From CAYGWP01 sp964353455 (GTDB lineage: Bacteria > Planctomycetota > Phycisphaerae > FEN-1346): a stretch of 6,991 nucleotides of DNA. The translations under genes were made by a program, and so were the position numbers. The stretch covers positions 1 to 6,991 of the forward strand of contig CAYGWP010000420.1 in NCBI GenBank assembly GCA_964353455.1, written 5' to 3'. Of this stretch, positions 1 through 6,025 are shown one piece after another (positions within the stretch are counted from its first letter, which is position 1; each line of letters opens with the position of its first letter). The notes below the pieces were generated by a model. It was not told the DNA's origin. It searched no databases and saw only the letters and a list, made by a program, of their open reading frames with translations.

Positions 1-24
1 GCGCTCTGCCTAACGTTGCGTGCC

Positions 25-54
25 GGCGCGGCGGGTGCGGAGACCCGCCGCGCC
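25..54. repeat. GC-rich hairpin repeat, copy 1
   Basis: A perfect 12-bp inverted repeat has arms at 25-36 (GGCGCGGCGGGT) and 43-54, with a 6-nt loop. The same two arms recur at 5930-5958, with different bases between them. It lies 21 bp past the stop of the minus-strand gene ending at 76, so it would be in that gene's 3' untranslated RNA. No T-tract follows in the leftward direction, so an intrinsic terminator is not well supported. A REP-like dispersed palindrome is the better reading. Confidence 0.75.
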
Positions 55-75
55 ACTATTCAACCTTAAAGTGCT

Positions 76-1305
76 CTAATACTGGACCAGCATGATCTTG
101 ACCCGCTCCGTTGTCGTGGGCGCGTAATAGTAGTAGTATCCGGGCGGATACAGGCTGGTTCCGGCGGGGTAGTACTGGAAGTCGTCGAATTGCGACAGGA
201 GTTTCGTGACCTCGGCCTGGTTGGCCGTGTAGAGGTCCGGCGTCTCGTACTTGTCTGTGAACGGCTTGACGTTCTTCAGCGCGCTCTCGGCGTCCTGGCG
301 GTTCTTCAGGTACGGTATCGCCCTGTCGTTCCACACCTTGGCGTAGGCCCGGCTTGCGGCGGAGGCGAATCGGGTCCGCGTCAGTTCCGGCCGCTCCTTG
401 CCGCAGTATTCCGCGGCCGCACGGGCGCCCTTCAGGATGTTCTGCACCAGGACGGCGGCCACTTCCTTCTTCTGGCCGGCGCTGTAGCCGGGGACGTACA
501 CATCGGCCTCGCCGAGTTTCGCAAGGGCGGTCTTGGCGGCCTTGTCGAGTTGGGCCGGTTCGTTCAGGCGTGTGGCCCTGGCGGCGTGGTCCTTCGCGTC
601 GGCAAGGCACTGGCCGGCCTTCCATGTCATGGCGGTTTCGACCACTTCGTCGTATCGGCTGAGGACCTTGCCGCCGACCTCGACGCTGCCGAGGCTCCTG
701 AGTGCCTCTGCGGCCGCCATCAGCCGCCGCCGGTCGTTCTGGTCGGTGGCCAGCGCCGCCCGCCGGGTCAGCGCCTTTGCGGCGCCCTGCGCATCCTTGA
801 TCTGGAGGTAGCACGTGATGAGCGCCCCCGACACGGCCAGGCGGTCGTCGAACGAGATGCTCTTATCGTCCAGCGCCATCAGGCCTTCGAGGAGTCCGCC
901 CGCCTTGACCCATTCGCCGGCCACCACGGCCGACTTGGCGTCGGCCAGGGCCTTCGGCGCGCCGGCGGCGTCCACAGGCACGACCACGATCTGCGGCGGG
1001 GCCGCGGGCGCGGCGGGCGTCGCCAGACCCGGGCCAGGCGCCGGCGTCACCGCCCCCGCCTTATCGACCGACTTGATTGCCTCGCGCGGGATGTTCATCG
1101 TCCCGCTCATGGTCTTGATGGTCACCTTGGCGGCATCTTCGGAGACGATTGTGCCCGAGAACGTCTCGCCGGACTTGAGCGTCACCTTGTCGGCCGACGC
1201 CGTCGCCGCCAGGGCAAGGACCAGAAGCAGGCCGGCCGCCCGCGCCATGCGCGGCAGCGCGGCACGTCTTGGCCGCCCGGTCGGGTAATTGCCTGAGGCA
1301 CGCAT
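76..1305 (-). CDS. Secreted protein with Sm-like N-terminal segment, unknown function
   Basis: The protein has 409 residues from the chosen ATG at 1305. I do not recognise a named family with a known function. Residues 1-38 form an export signal: a basic stretch (RPRR), a hydrophobic core around residues 23-36, and an ASA cleavage site before DKV. Residues 39-82 look like a small beta domain of Sm-like type (VTLKSGETFSGTIV, then VTIKTMSGTMNIPREAI). This pattern, K-x-G-x-x-x-x-G-x-I followed by a second strand pair, is common at the N-terminus of secreted planctomycete proteins. A Pro/Ala linker covers residues 86-110. The rest (about 115-375) appears mostly helical and Ala/Lys-rich, possibly TPR-like, and the tail has five consecutive tyrosines near residues 390-394. 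The frame stays open upstream to 1497, but that extension is Arg/Trp-rich, unlike a secreted protein's start, and would cover the promoter. An internal ATG at 1248 would give a shorter signal peptide and cannot be excluded. The export call is good; the role is unknown. Confidence 0.8.
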   Translation of the reverse strand: MRASGNYPTGRPRRAALPRMARAAGLLLVLALAATASADKVTLKSGETFSGTIVSEDAAKVTIKTMSGTMNIPREAIKSVDKAGAVTPAPGPGLATPAAPAAPPQIVVVPVDAAGAPKALADAKSAVVAGEWVKAGGLLEGLMALDDKSISFDDRLAVSGALITCYLQIKDAQGAAKALTRRAALATDQNDRRRLMAAAEALRSLGSVEVGGKVLSRYDEVVETAMTWKAGQCLADAKDHAARATRLNEPAQLDKAAKTALAKLGEADVYVPGYSAGQKKEVAAVLVQNILKGARAAAEYCGKERPELTRTRFASAASRAYAKVWNDRAIPYLKNRQDAESALKNVKPFTDKYETPDLYTANQAEVTKLLSQFDDFQYYPAGTSLYPPGYYYYYAPTTTERVKIMLVQY

Positions 1306-1310
1306 CGGAC

Positions 1311-1317
1311 TTCCCCT
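1311..1317 (-). promoter_or_regulatory. Ribosome binding site that decides the start at 1305
   Basis: On the minus strand AGGGGAA lies 5 nt before the ATG at 1305. The other nearby ATG, at 1320, has GGAG directly abutting it with no spacing, which is too close for use. This supports the 409-residue form. Confidence 0.55.
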
Positions 1318-1381
1318 CATCTCCTCTTGACTTCCGCGAGTCTCGATCCGGCGAAATCGGGACCAGCCGCTCCAAAGAACC

Positions 1382-1409
1382 ATTCTACACGTGAGCGCGG
1401 CCAATGCAA
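1382..1409 (-). promoter_or_regulatory. Candidate sigma70 promoter for the leftward secreted-protein gene
   Basis: Read on the minus strand, TTGCAT (1404-1409) and TAGAAT (1382-1387) are separated by 16 bp. The -10 matches the consensus at 5 of 6 bases and the -35 is weak. Transcription would start near 1375, giving a leader of about 70 nt before the ATG at 1305. This is a prediction by eye only. Confidence 0.4.
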
Positions 1410-1503
1410 GCGTTTGTGCCCGCGGCCAGCGCGCTTTCCGCACCTTCTTGATTAGAGTACATGAGCGGGACGGAAGTTCCGCGAAAACCTCGGACAAAAA
1501 GAG

Positions 1504-1531
1504 TTGAACGATTGCACGCAGCGGCGATAAT
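1504..1531 (+). promoter_or_regulatory. Candidate sigma70 promoter for pyrK-pyrD
   Basis: TTGAAC (1504-1509) and GATAAT (1526-1531) are spaced by 16 bp. The -10 matches at 5 of 6 bases and the -35 at 4 of 6. Transcription would begin near 1538, leaving a leader of only about 27 nt that contains the AAGGGG ribosome site (1552-1557). A leader this short leaves no room for a pyrimidine-sensing attenuator or PyrR-binding loop upstream of pyrK. Confidence 0.45.
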
Positions 1532-1564
1532 CATTTCCGGCTTACGGAGAAAAGGGGCCAGGGC

Positions 1565-2557
1565 ATGGCGGGCGGAGAGGCGATGCCGGCGGTCGGCGAG
1601 ACGCGGCCGCGCCGCCTAGACTTGCCCGTTATCGGACACCGACGCCTGGGCGGCGAGTTCGTCCGCATCTCGCTCGGCGCGCCGCCCGATTGGCACAGCC
1701 TGCCCGGACAGTTTATCAACGTTCTCTGCGAGTCGGACCTGGCGGCACTTGCCGCATCCGAGGGCCGGCCGCTGGACGATGCCGGCGCGGACTGGCCGCT
1801 GACCACGGGCCTTGAGATCGCCCGGCGATGGCCGGTCGTCCGGAGGCCGTACAGCATCTCCCGGATCGACCGGGCGGGCGGAACGGTCATCCTGGAGGTC
1901 ATGGTCCGCGGCGTGGGGCTGGGGTCGCGGTTCCTCCAGGCGCGGCCGGTCGGGAGTTCGCTGAACGTTGTCGGCCCGCTCGGCAATTCGTTCACGGCCC
2001 CGGCCGACGACAGGCTCTGCATCCTGGTTGGCGGCGGCTGCGGCGTGGCCCCGATCTACGGCCTGGCCGATTACCTGGCCGGGGTCGGCAAACGCGCCAT
2101 CGTCATCTTCGGTGCATCCGATGTGGGCGACATGCCCGTCCTGTTCCGCCGGCGGCCGGAGCCGACGGACGGCCGCGCCGAGCCGACCGACATCGTCGAT
2201 GAGTTCGCCGAGGTCGGCGTCCGGACGATCTTGGCCACCGAGGACGGGAGCGCGGGCTTTCGCGGTTTCGCCACCGCCGCGCTCGCCGTATATTTGAGGG
2301 ATGTATGGAAGGGCGAGCCGCCGGTCCTCTACGGTTGCGGGCCGACGCCCATGCTCAAGGCCCTCGCCCAGGTGGCCGCAGGGCGCGGACTGCCTTGCCA
2401 ACTGTCGCTGGAGCGGTTCATGGGCTGCGGCATAGGCGTGTGCCTGTCGTGCGTGACGAAGCGGCGCGATGCGGCGTCCGAGACGGGCTGGACCCACCGC
2501 CTGACCTGCCGCGAAGGCCCCGTCGTCGAGGCGAGCGAAATGATTTGGGATTGTTAG
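1565..2557 (+). CDS. pyrK: Dihydroorotate dehydrogenase, electron transfer subunit (class 1B)
   Basis: The protein has 330 residues. It takes electrons from the FMN of PyrD and passes them through [2Fe-2S] and FAD to NAD+ in cytoplasmic pyrimidine synthesis. Visible motifs, in order: PGQF (47-50); the FAD-binding RPYSIS (94-99); GPLGNSF (137-143); the NAD-binding LVGGGCGVAP (154-163); YGCGPTPML (256-264); and the cluster cysteines C288, C293, C296 and C315. The ATG at 1565 has AAGGGG 7 nt upstream; a second ATG at 1583 is less well placed. It is longer than usual for PyrK (about 250-280 residues), because of extra residues at about 55-89, between PGQF and RPYS, and at about 193-215. The last cysteine spacing is 18 residues, whereas Lactococcus lactis PyrK has 14. 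The final codon and stop (TGT TAG) lie inside a repeat unit. pyrD follows on the same strand, as expected for partner subunits. Other ferredoxin-reductase-like proteins share the fold, but the C-terminal cysteine pattern and the adjacent pyrD settle the call. Confidence 0.93.
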   Translation: MAGGEAMPAVGETRPRRLDLPVIGHRRLGGEFVRISLGAPPDWHSLPGQFINVLCESDLAALAASEGRPLDDAGADWPLTTGLEIARRWPVVRRPYSISRIDRAGGTVILEVMVRGVGLGSRFLQARPVGSSLNVVGPLGNSFTAPADDRLCILVGGGCGVAPIYGLADYLAGVGKRAIVIFGASDVGDMPVLFRRRPEPTDGRAEPTDIVDEFAEVGVRTILATEDGSAGFRGFATAALAVYLRDVWKGEPPVLYGCGPTPMLKALAQVAAGRGLPCQLSLERFMGCGIGVCLSCVTKRRDAASETGWTHRLTCREGPVVEASEMIWDC

Positions 2558-2613
2558 CCGCCGCGCTTGCGCGGCGCTGGGCCTGTTAGCCGGTCGCCGC
2601 GGCGACCGCTGGG
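2552..2613 (+). repeat. Tandem pair of 30-nt palindromic units with different cores
   Basis: Two units (2552-2581 and 2584-2613, period 32) share identical flanks, TGTTAGCCG on the left and CGCTGGG on the right. The 14-nt cores (2561-2574 and 2593-2606) differ in sequence, yet each is self-complementary. Unit 1 forms an 8-bp stem about a TT centre. Unit 2 is part of an 18-bp perfect palindrome (2591-2608). Unit 1 supplies the last codon and stop of pyrK, and unit 2 ends 8 bp before the pyrD ATG. They look like REP-type elements, with the stem conserved rather than the sequence. Confidence 0.8.
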
Positions 2614-2621
2614 TGCAAACC

Positions 2622-3566
2622 ATGATCCGACCCGAAGTGGACCTGAGCGTCACGCTCGGCCGCATCGCGATGAGAAACCCCATCGCCACGGCGTCCGGCT
2701 GCTCCGGCTACGGCGAGGAACTCGCCCGGTTCTTCGACCTCTCGGTCCTCGGCGCGATCACCACCAAGTCCATCACACTCGCGCCGCGCGAAGGCCATCC
2801 CGCGCCGCGGCTCACCGAGACCAGGGCAGGCATGCTCAACGCCATCGGCCTGGCGAACGTGGGCCTGGCGGCGTTTCTCAGCGACAAACTCCCCGTCCTG
2901 GCCGCCTACCAGGTGCCGGTGATCGTGAACGTGGCCGGTTCCACGCGCGAGGAGTACCTGGAAGTTGCCGCCGCCCTCGACGCCGCGCCCGCCGTCGCGG
3001 GGATCGAACTTAACGTCTCGTGCCCGAACGTGAAGGAAGGCGGCATGGAGTTCGGCGTGGAAGCCAGGCCGCTTGCGGCCCTCGTCGGGGCCGTCCGCGC
3101 GAAGGTCTCGCGGGCAACGCTCATCGTCAAACTCAGCCCGAACGTGACCGACATCGCCGTCACGGCCCGCGCCGCCGTCGAGGCCGGGGCCGATGCCCTC
3201 AGCCTCATCAACACGCTGCGAGGAATGGCGATCGACCCGTGGACCGGCAAGCCCGCGATCACGAACGTCTGCGGCGGCCTGTCGGGCCCCGCCATCAAGC
3301 CGGTGGCGCTCTACATGGTCCGCCGGGTCTGGCAAGAGGTGGCCGGGCCGAAGGGCGTGCCGATCCTGGGCCTGGGGGGCGTCCAGTTCGTCGAGGACGT
3401 GCTGGAGTTTCTGCGGGCTGGGGCCACGGCCGTCGCCGTCGGCACCGCCAACTTCGTTGACCCGGAGACGTGTCCGAAACTGGTCGATGGCCTGCGCGAG
3501 GCGCTCACGCGCCTGGGCTGCGGCAGCCCGCGCGACCTCGTCGGTCGGATCGACCTGTCAAAATAA
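2622..3566 (+). CDS. pyrD: Dihydroorotate dehydrogenase, catalytic subunit (class 1B)
   Basis: The protein has 314 residues from the ATG at 2622. It oxidises dihydroorotate to orotate on FMN, the fourth step of UMP synthesis, and works in a complex with PyrK. The class 1 barrel motifs are clear: NPIATASGCSGYG (19-31), TTKS (47-50), NAIGLANVG (73-81), NVAGS (103-107), the active-site loop ELNVSCPN (129-136), KLSPN (170-174), INT (196-198), GGLSG (218-222), GLGG (250-253) and GTANF (274-278). The catalytic base is cysteine (C134), as in class 1; class 2 enzymes use serine there. This, with pyrK next door, supports the NAD-linked 1B type over the fumarate-linked 1A type. A GTG at 2613 is an alternative start and would add three residues. 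Neither start has a good Shine-Dalgarno site, only a weak GGGTG at 2611-2615, so translation may depend on coupling to pyrK. The stop codon overlaps the ribosome site of the next gene. Confidence 0.95.
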   Translation: MIRPEVDLSVTLGRIAMRNPIATASGCSGYGEELARFFDLSVLGAITTKSITLAPREGHPAPRLTETRAGMLNAIGLANVGLAAFLSDKLPVLAAYQVPVIVNVAGSTREEYLEVAAALDAAPAVAGIELNVSCPNVKEGGMEFGVEARPLAALVGAVRAKVSRATLIVKLSPNVTDIAVTARAAVEAGADALSLINTLRGMAIDPWTGKPAITNVCGGLSGPAIKPVALYMVRRVWQEVAGPKGVPILGLGGVQFVEDVLEFLRAGATAVAVGTANFVDPETCPKLVDGLREALTRLGCGSPRDLVGRIDLSK

Positions 3567-3574
3567 GGAAGGAG
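3565..3574 (+). promoter_or_regulatory. Strong ribosome binding site that decides a TTG start
   Basis: AAGGAAGGAG ends 6 nt before the TTG at 3581 and overlaps the last two bases of the pyrD stop codon. The Gly-rich nucleotide-binding motif begins only six residues after this TTG, where a Gfo/Idh/MocA protein should begin. The longer open frame reaching back into pyrD is therefore not the real start. The overlap suggests translational coupling to pyrD. Confidence 0.75.
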
Positions 3575-3580
3575 TCTGCT

Positions 3581-4687
3581 TTGAAGCCGCTTCGCGTTGG
3601 ACTCATCGGAACAGGCGCCATCATGCGCGACGCCCACATGATCGGCTGGAACGCCCTCCGCAAGGCGGGCCGCGTGGAACTCATGGCCGCCTGCGACGTC
3701 CGCCGCGAGACCGCCGAGGCCTTCGCCAAGGACTTCGCCGTCCCGCACGCCTTCCAGGACGTCGATGAGATGTTCCGGAAGATGGAACTCGACCTCGTCG
3801 ATATCGCCGCCCCGAACATGGCCCACGCGCCGTCGGCCCTGGCCGCCTTCAAGGCGGGATGCCACGTCTATTGCGAGAAGCCGCTCGCCCCGACCCCCGG
3901 CGATGTGAAGAAACTCATCCAGGCACGCGACAAGGCCGGCAAACTTCTCATGACCGGCCAGAACATGCGGTTCGACGGCAAACACGAGGCCATGAAACGC
4001 TACGCCGACGCCGGCGTACTCGGCGAGGTCTATTACGCCCACGTTGCGGCCCTCCGCCGCCGCGGCGCCCCCGGCTGGGGCGCGTTCCTTACGAAGAGCG
4101 CATCGGGCGGCGGCCCGCTCATCGACATCGGCGTGCACATACTGGACCTCACGCTGTGGATGATGGGGTTCCCGCGTCCGGTGGCCGTGTCGGGGGTGGC
4201 CCCGACGAAACTCGCAAACCTGCCCGGCATCGTCAACCGGCCCGGCTGGGGCGACTGGCGGACCGGGCGCAAGCAGGTCTTCGACGTCGAGGACTTCGCC
4301 GCCGGCTTCGTGCGGTTCGAGTCGGGGGCGGTCCTCTTCCTCGAAGCATCTTTCCTCCTCAATATCATGGAAGAGGAGGCGTGGAAGTCCATCATCTGCG
4401 GAACCGCCGGCGGCATGGACATCACCGCCGGAAAGGTCATGACACAGGAGCACGGCATCATACGCTTGAGCGACCTCCAGAACTACGAGCAGCCGAAGTC
4501 CCACGCTGCGGCCATCACCGCCTTCGTCGATTCCATCCAGAATGGGACCCCCGTGCCCGTGCCGCCCGAGCAGACCCTTTACGTGATGAGCATCCTCGAC
4601 GGCATCTACCGGTCGCACGCCAAGGGCGGCGCAGAGGTCAAGATCAACGTCCCGCCGCTGCCTAAGGCCCGAAAGGCGCGTAGGTAG
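3581..4687 (+). CDS. Gfo/Idh/MocA family NAD(P)-dependent oxidoreductase
   Basis: The protein has 368 residues with a TTG start. The family oxidises or reduces sugars, inositols and their derivatives with NAD(P). Residues 5-13 (RVGLIGTGA) are the Rossmann dinucleotide-binding loop, after a beta strand that begins almost at the N-terminus. D39, at the end of the second strand (AACDV), probably contacts the cofactor ribose. EKPLA (99-103) is the family's EKP motif with the conserved lysine K100. GGGPLIDIGVHILDL (177-191) is the C-terminal-domain motif, with the expected aspartate and histidine (D182, H186) of the active site. There is no signal peptide, so the protein should be cytoplasmic, unlike the Tat-exported members common in planctomycetes. 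It starts 14 bp after pyrD, so it is probably in the same transcript, although no link to pyrimidine synthesis is known. The next gene is an epimerase-like protein, a pairing typical of carbohydrate catabolism. The substrate cannot be deduced from sequence alone. Confidence 0.9.
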   Translation: MKPLRVGLIGTGAIMRDAHMIGWNALRKAGRVELMAACDVRRETAEAFAKDFAVPHAFQDVDEMFRKMELDLVDIAAPNMAHAPSALAAFKAGCHVYCEKPLAPTPGDVKKLIQARDKAGKLLMTGQNMRFDGKHEAMKRYADAGVLGEVYYAHVAALRRRGAPGWGAFLTKSASGGGPLIDIGVHILDLTLWMMGFPRPVAVSGVAPTKLANLPGIVNRPGWGDWRTGRKQVFDVEDFAAGFVRFESGAVLFLEASFLLNIMEEEAWKSIICGTAGGMDITAGKVMTQEHGIIRLSDLQNYEQPKSHAAAITAFVDSIQNGTPVPVPPEQTLYVMSILDGIYRSHAKGGAEVKINVPPLPKARKARR

Positions 4688-4689
4688 CC

Positions 4690-4771
4690 GGGTGGCATGG
4701 TCACCCGCTGTTGGGTGACCATGCTTCCGGCGGCAAACATGGTCACGCAAAGGCGCGTGACCATGCCACCC
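4690..4771. repeat. 82-bp nested inverted-repeat element
   Basis: The 8-mer ATGGTCAC occurs four times in alternating orientation (4697, 4715, 4739, 4757). Two perfect hairpins can form side by side: 12 bp (4695-4706 with 4713-4724) and 11 bp (4738-4748 with 4755-4765), each with a 6-nt loop. The element's ends are also perfect inverted repeats of 15 bp (4690-4704 with 4757-4771). It can therefore fold alternatively as one long hairpin, with an inner 9-bp stem (4715-4723 with 4738-4746). It begins 2 bp after the oxidoreductase stop. No T-tract follows, so it is not a typical intrinsic terminator. No coding potential or transposase is seen. Confidence 0.85.
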
Positions 4772-4809
4772 ATCAATTGACGAGTAACGCAGCACTAGCG
4801 AGGTGAGCC

Positions 4810-5892
4810 ATGCCCGAAATCTTCGGCAAACCCATCAAGCCCGCCGACCTGGCCGACCGCGTCGGCCGCATCGACCAGGTGGCAGGCGCCAGGCAGTTCG
4901 TGTTCGACGACGGCCCCGCGCGCGGCATGCGCGGAATCGACGTCTGGACCGGGTCGGGCCTCACTTTCACGGTGCTGCCGGACCGGTGCCTCGACATCGG
5001 CGCCGCCCGGTTCAGCGGCCGCGCGATTGCCTGGCAGTCCGCCACCGGCGACGTGCGGCCAGAGCGGTTCGAGCCGGACGGCTTCGGCTGGCTGCGGATG
5101 TTCCACGGGGGCCTCGTGATGACCTGCGGCCTGCGGCACTTCGGGGCGCCCGACGGCGATGAGGGCGGCCAGATGTGGGGACTCCACGGCCGTGCATCAA
5201 GCCTGGCCGCCCAGGATGTGGCCGTGGAGCGGACCTGGGAGAAGGGCGAATACGTCCTCCGCATCCGCGGCCGCATCGTCGAGGCCGAGGTCTTTAAGCC
5301 CGCCGTCGTCCTGGAGCGCACCATCGCAACCGCCCTCGGGTCGCGCGAAATCCGCATCGACGACCGCATCACAAACGCCGGCCACCAGCCGACCTCCGCC
5401 ATGCTGCTCTATCACGTGAACCTCGGCTGGCCGCTGCTGTCGGAGCGAAGCCGTCTCCTCGTCAACTACTCCGCCATCAAGCCGATGACCGACCACGCGG
5501 CCGCCGCCATCGAGAACCACCGCCGGATGCTGCCGCCCACGCCCGGCATCAAGGAACTTGTCTATGCGATGGAGCCGCGGGCCGGCCGCGACGGCCTCTG
5601 CCGCGCCGCCCTCGTCAACCCCAACCTTGACGGCGGCACGGCCCTGTCGCTGGAGTGGCCGAAGAAGGCCATGCCCTACGTGATGGAATGGAAGATGATG
5701 GGGCAGGGGGAGTACGTCCTCGGCATCGAGCCGGCGAACTGCCCGTTCCCGCCGCGCGCGGAACTGCGGAAACGCGGCCTGATGCCGATGCTCGGGCCGG
5801 GCGAATCGTTCGACGCCGGCCTGGTGATCCGCATCCATCGCGGCCGCGAGGAACTCCGGGCACTCGAAAAGGCCGTCGGCGCAGCCCGATAG
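4810..5892 (+). CDS. DUF4432-type, aldose 1-epimerase-like protein
   Basis: The protein has 360 residues. The sequence fits the DUF4432 group of the galactose-mutarotase-like fold, thought to interconvert anomers or epimers of sugars. Supporting segments are the conserved N-terminal block (VLPDRCLDIG, 55-64), GLVMTCGL (101-108), LHGRAS (125-130), YHVNLGWPLL (201-210) and GIEPAN (305-310). By analogy with aldose epimerases, H126 and H202 are candidate catalytic histidines and E307 a candidate base; this is inference, not seen directly. There is no signal peptide or membrane segment, so it should be cytoplasmic. The ATG at 4810 follows GAGGTGA (4800-4806) by 3 nt. It lies 122 bp after the Gfo/Idh/MocA gene on the same strand, separated by a large inverted repeat. 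The two may share one carbohydrate pathway, a frequent pairing. I see no convincing promoter in the gap: TTGACG at 4777-4782 has no -10 partner. The substrate is unknown. Confidence 0.85.
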   Translation: MPEIFGKPIKPADLADRVGRIDQVAGARQFVFDDGPARGMRGIDVWTGSGLTFTVLPDRCLDIGAARFSGRAIAWQSATGDVRPERFEPDGFGWLRMFHGGLVMTCGLRHFGAPDGDEGGQMWGLHGRASSLAAQDVAVERTWEKGEYVLRIRGRIVEAEVFKPAVVLERTIATALGSREIRIDDRITNAGHQPTSAMLLYHVNLGWPLLSERSRLLVNYSAIKPMTDHAAAAIENHRRMLPPTPGIKELVYAMEPRAGRDGLCRAALVNPNLDGGTALSLEWPKKAMPYVMEWKMMGQGEYVLGIEPANCPFPPRAELRKRGLMPMLGPGESFDAGLVIRIHRGREELRALEKAVGAAR

Positions 5893-5910
5893 CGGGTCCC
5901 GGTCGGCATT

Positions 5911-5958
5911 GCCGCGCCACTTGAGGTTTGGCGCGGCGGGTCTCCCGACCCGCCGCGC
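5911..5958. repeat. GC-rich hairpin repeat, copy 2, with a competing third arm
   Basis: The arms GCGCGGCGGGTC (5931-5942) and GACCCGCCGCGC (5947-5958) form a perfect 12-bp stem with a 4-nt loop. With G5930 this matches the hairpin at 25-54 in both arms. An upstream segment, GCCGCGCCA (5911-5919), is perfectly complementary to 5929-5937, so it competes with the second stem for the middle arm. The element lies 18 bp after the epimerase-like gene. The three-arm arrangement resembles an attenuator, but no T-tract follows the second stem, so a REP-like repeat is the simpler reading. Confidence 0.7.
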
Positions 5959-5979
5959 GTGACATGTTTGGCGAGTAGG

Positions 5980-6010
5980 GTGCCCGCCTGGGCGGGCACG
6001 CGGTTTTGTT
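5980..6010 (+). terminator. Possible weak terminator hairpin
   Basis: GTGCCCGCC (5980-5988) and GGCGGGCAC (5991-5999) form a 9-bp GC-rich stem; in practice an 8-bp stem with a CTGG loop. A short T-rich run (TTTTGTT, 6004-6010) follows after four bases. The position, about 90 bp after the epimerase-like stop, suits termination. The delayed and interrupted T-run makes this weak, and it could be another dispersed palindrome. Confidence 0.35.
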
Positions 6011-6025
6011 GCCCGAGGTGACGTA

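Noticed and set aside
190..1296. 368-codon open frame on the plus strand
   Set aside because: It is the antisense shadow of the secreted-protein gene, which has a ribosome site, signal peptide and coherent domain order.
1306..1497. N-terminal extension of the leftward secreted protein back to 1497
   Set aside because: The added residues are Arg/Trp-rich, would bury the signal peptide about 60 residues inside the protein, and overlap the best promoter match for the gene.
1616..2689. 357-codon open frame on the minus strand
   Set aside because: It is opposite pyrK, whose FAD, NAD and iron-sulfur motifs are unmistakable. The antisense protein is low-complexity.
3470..3580. Upstream extension of the oxidoreductase frame into pyrD
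   Set aside because: The TTG at 3581 has a strong ribosome site and puts the nucleotide-binding loop at the expected N-terminal position. The extension overlaps pyrD and adds no motif.
3311..4795. 494-codon open frame on the minus strand
   Set aside because: It lies opposite the end of pyrD and the whole oxidoreductase gene. Its protein is His/Arg/Gly-rich with no recognisable motif, typical of antisense frames in GC-rich DNA.
4777..4809. Promoter before the epimerase-like gene (TTGACG at 4777-4782)
   Set aside because: The -35 match is good, but no -10 hexamer lies 15-19 bp downstream. The expected place is occupied by the ribosome site.
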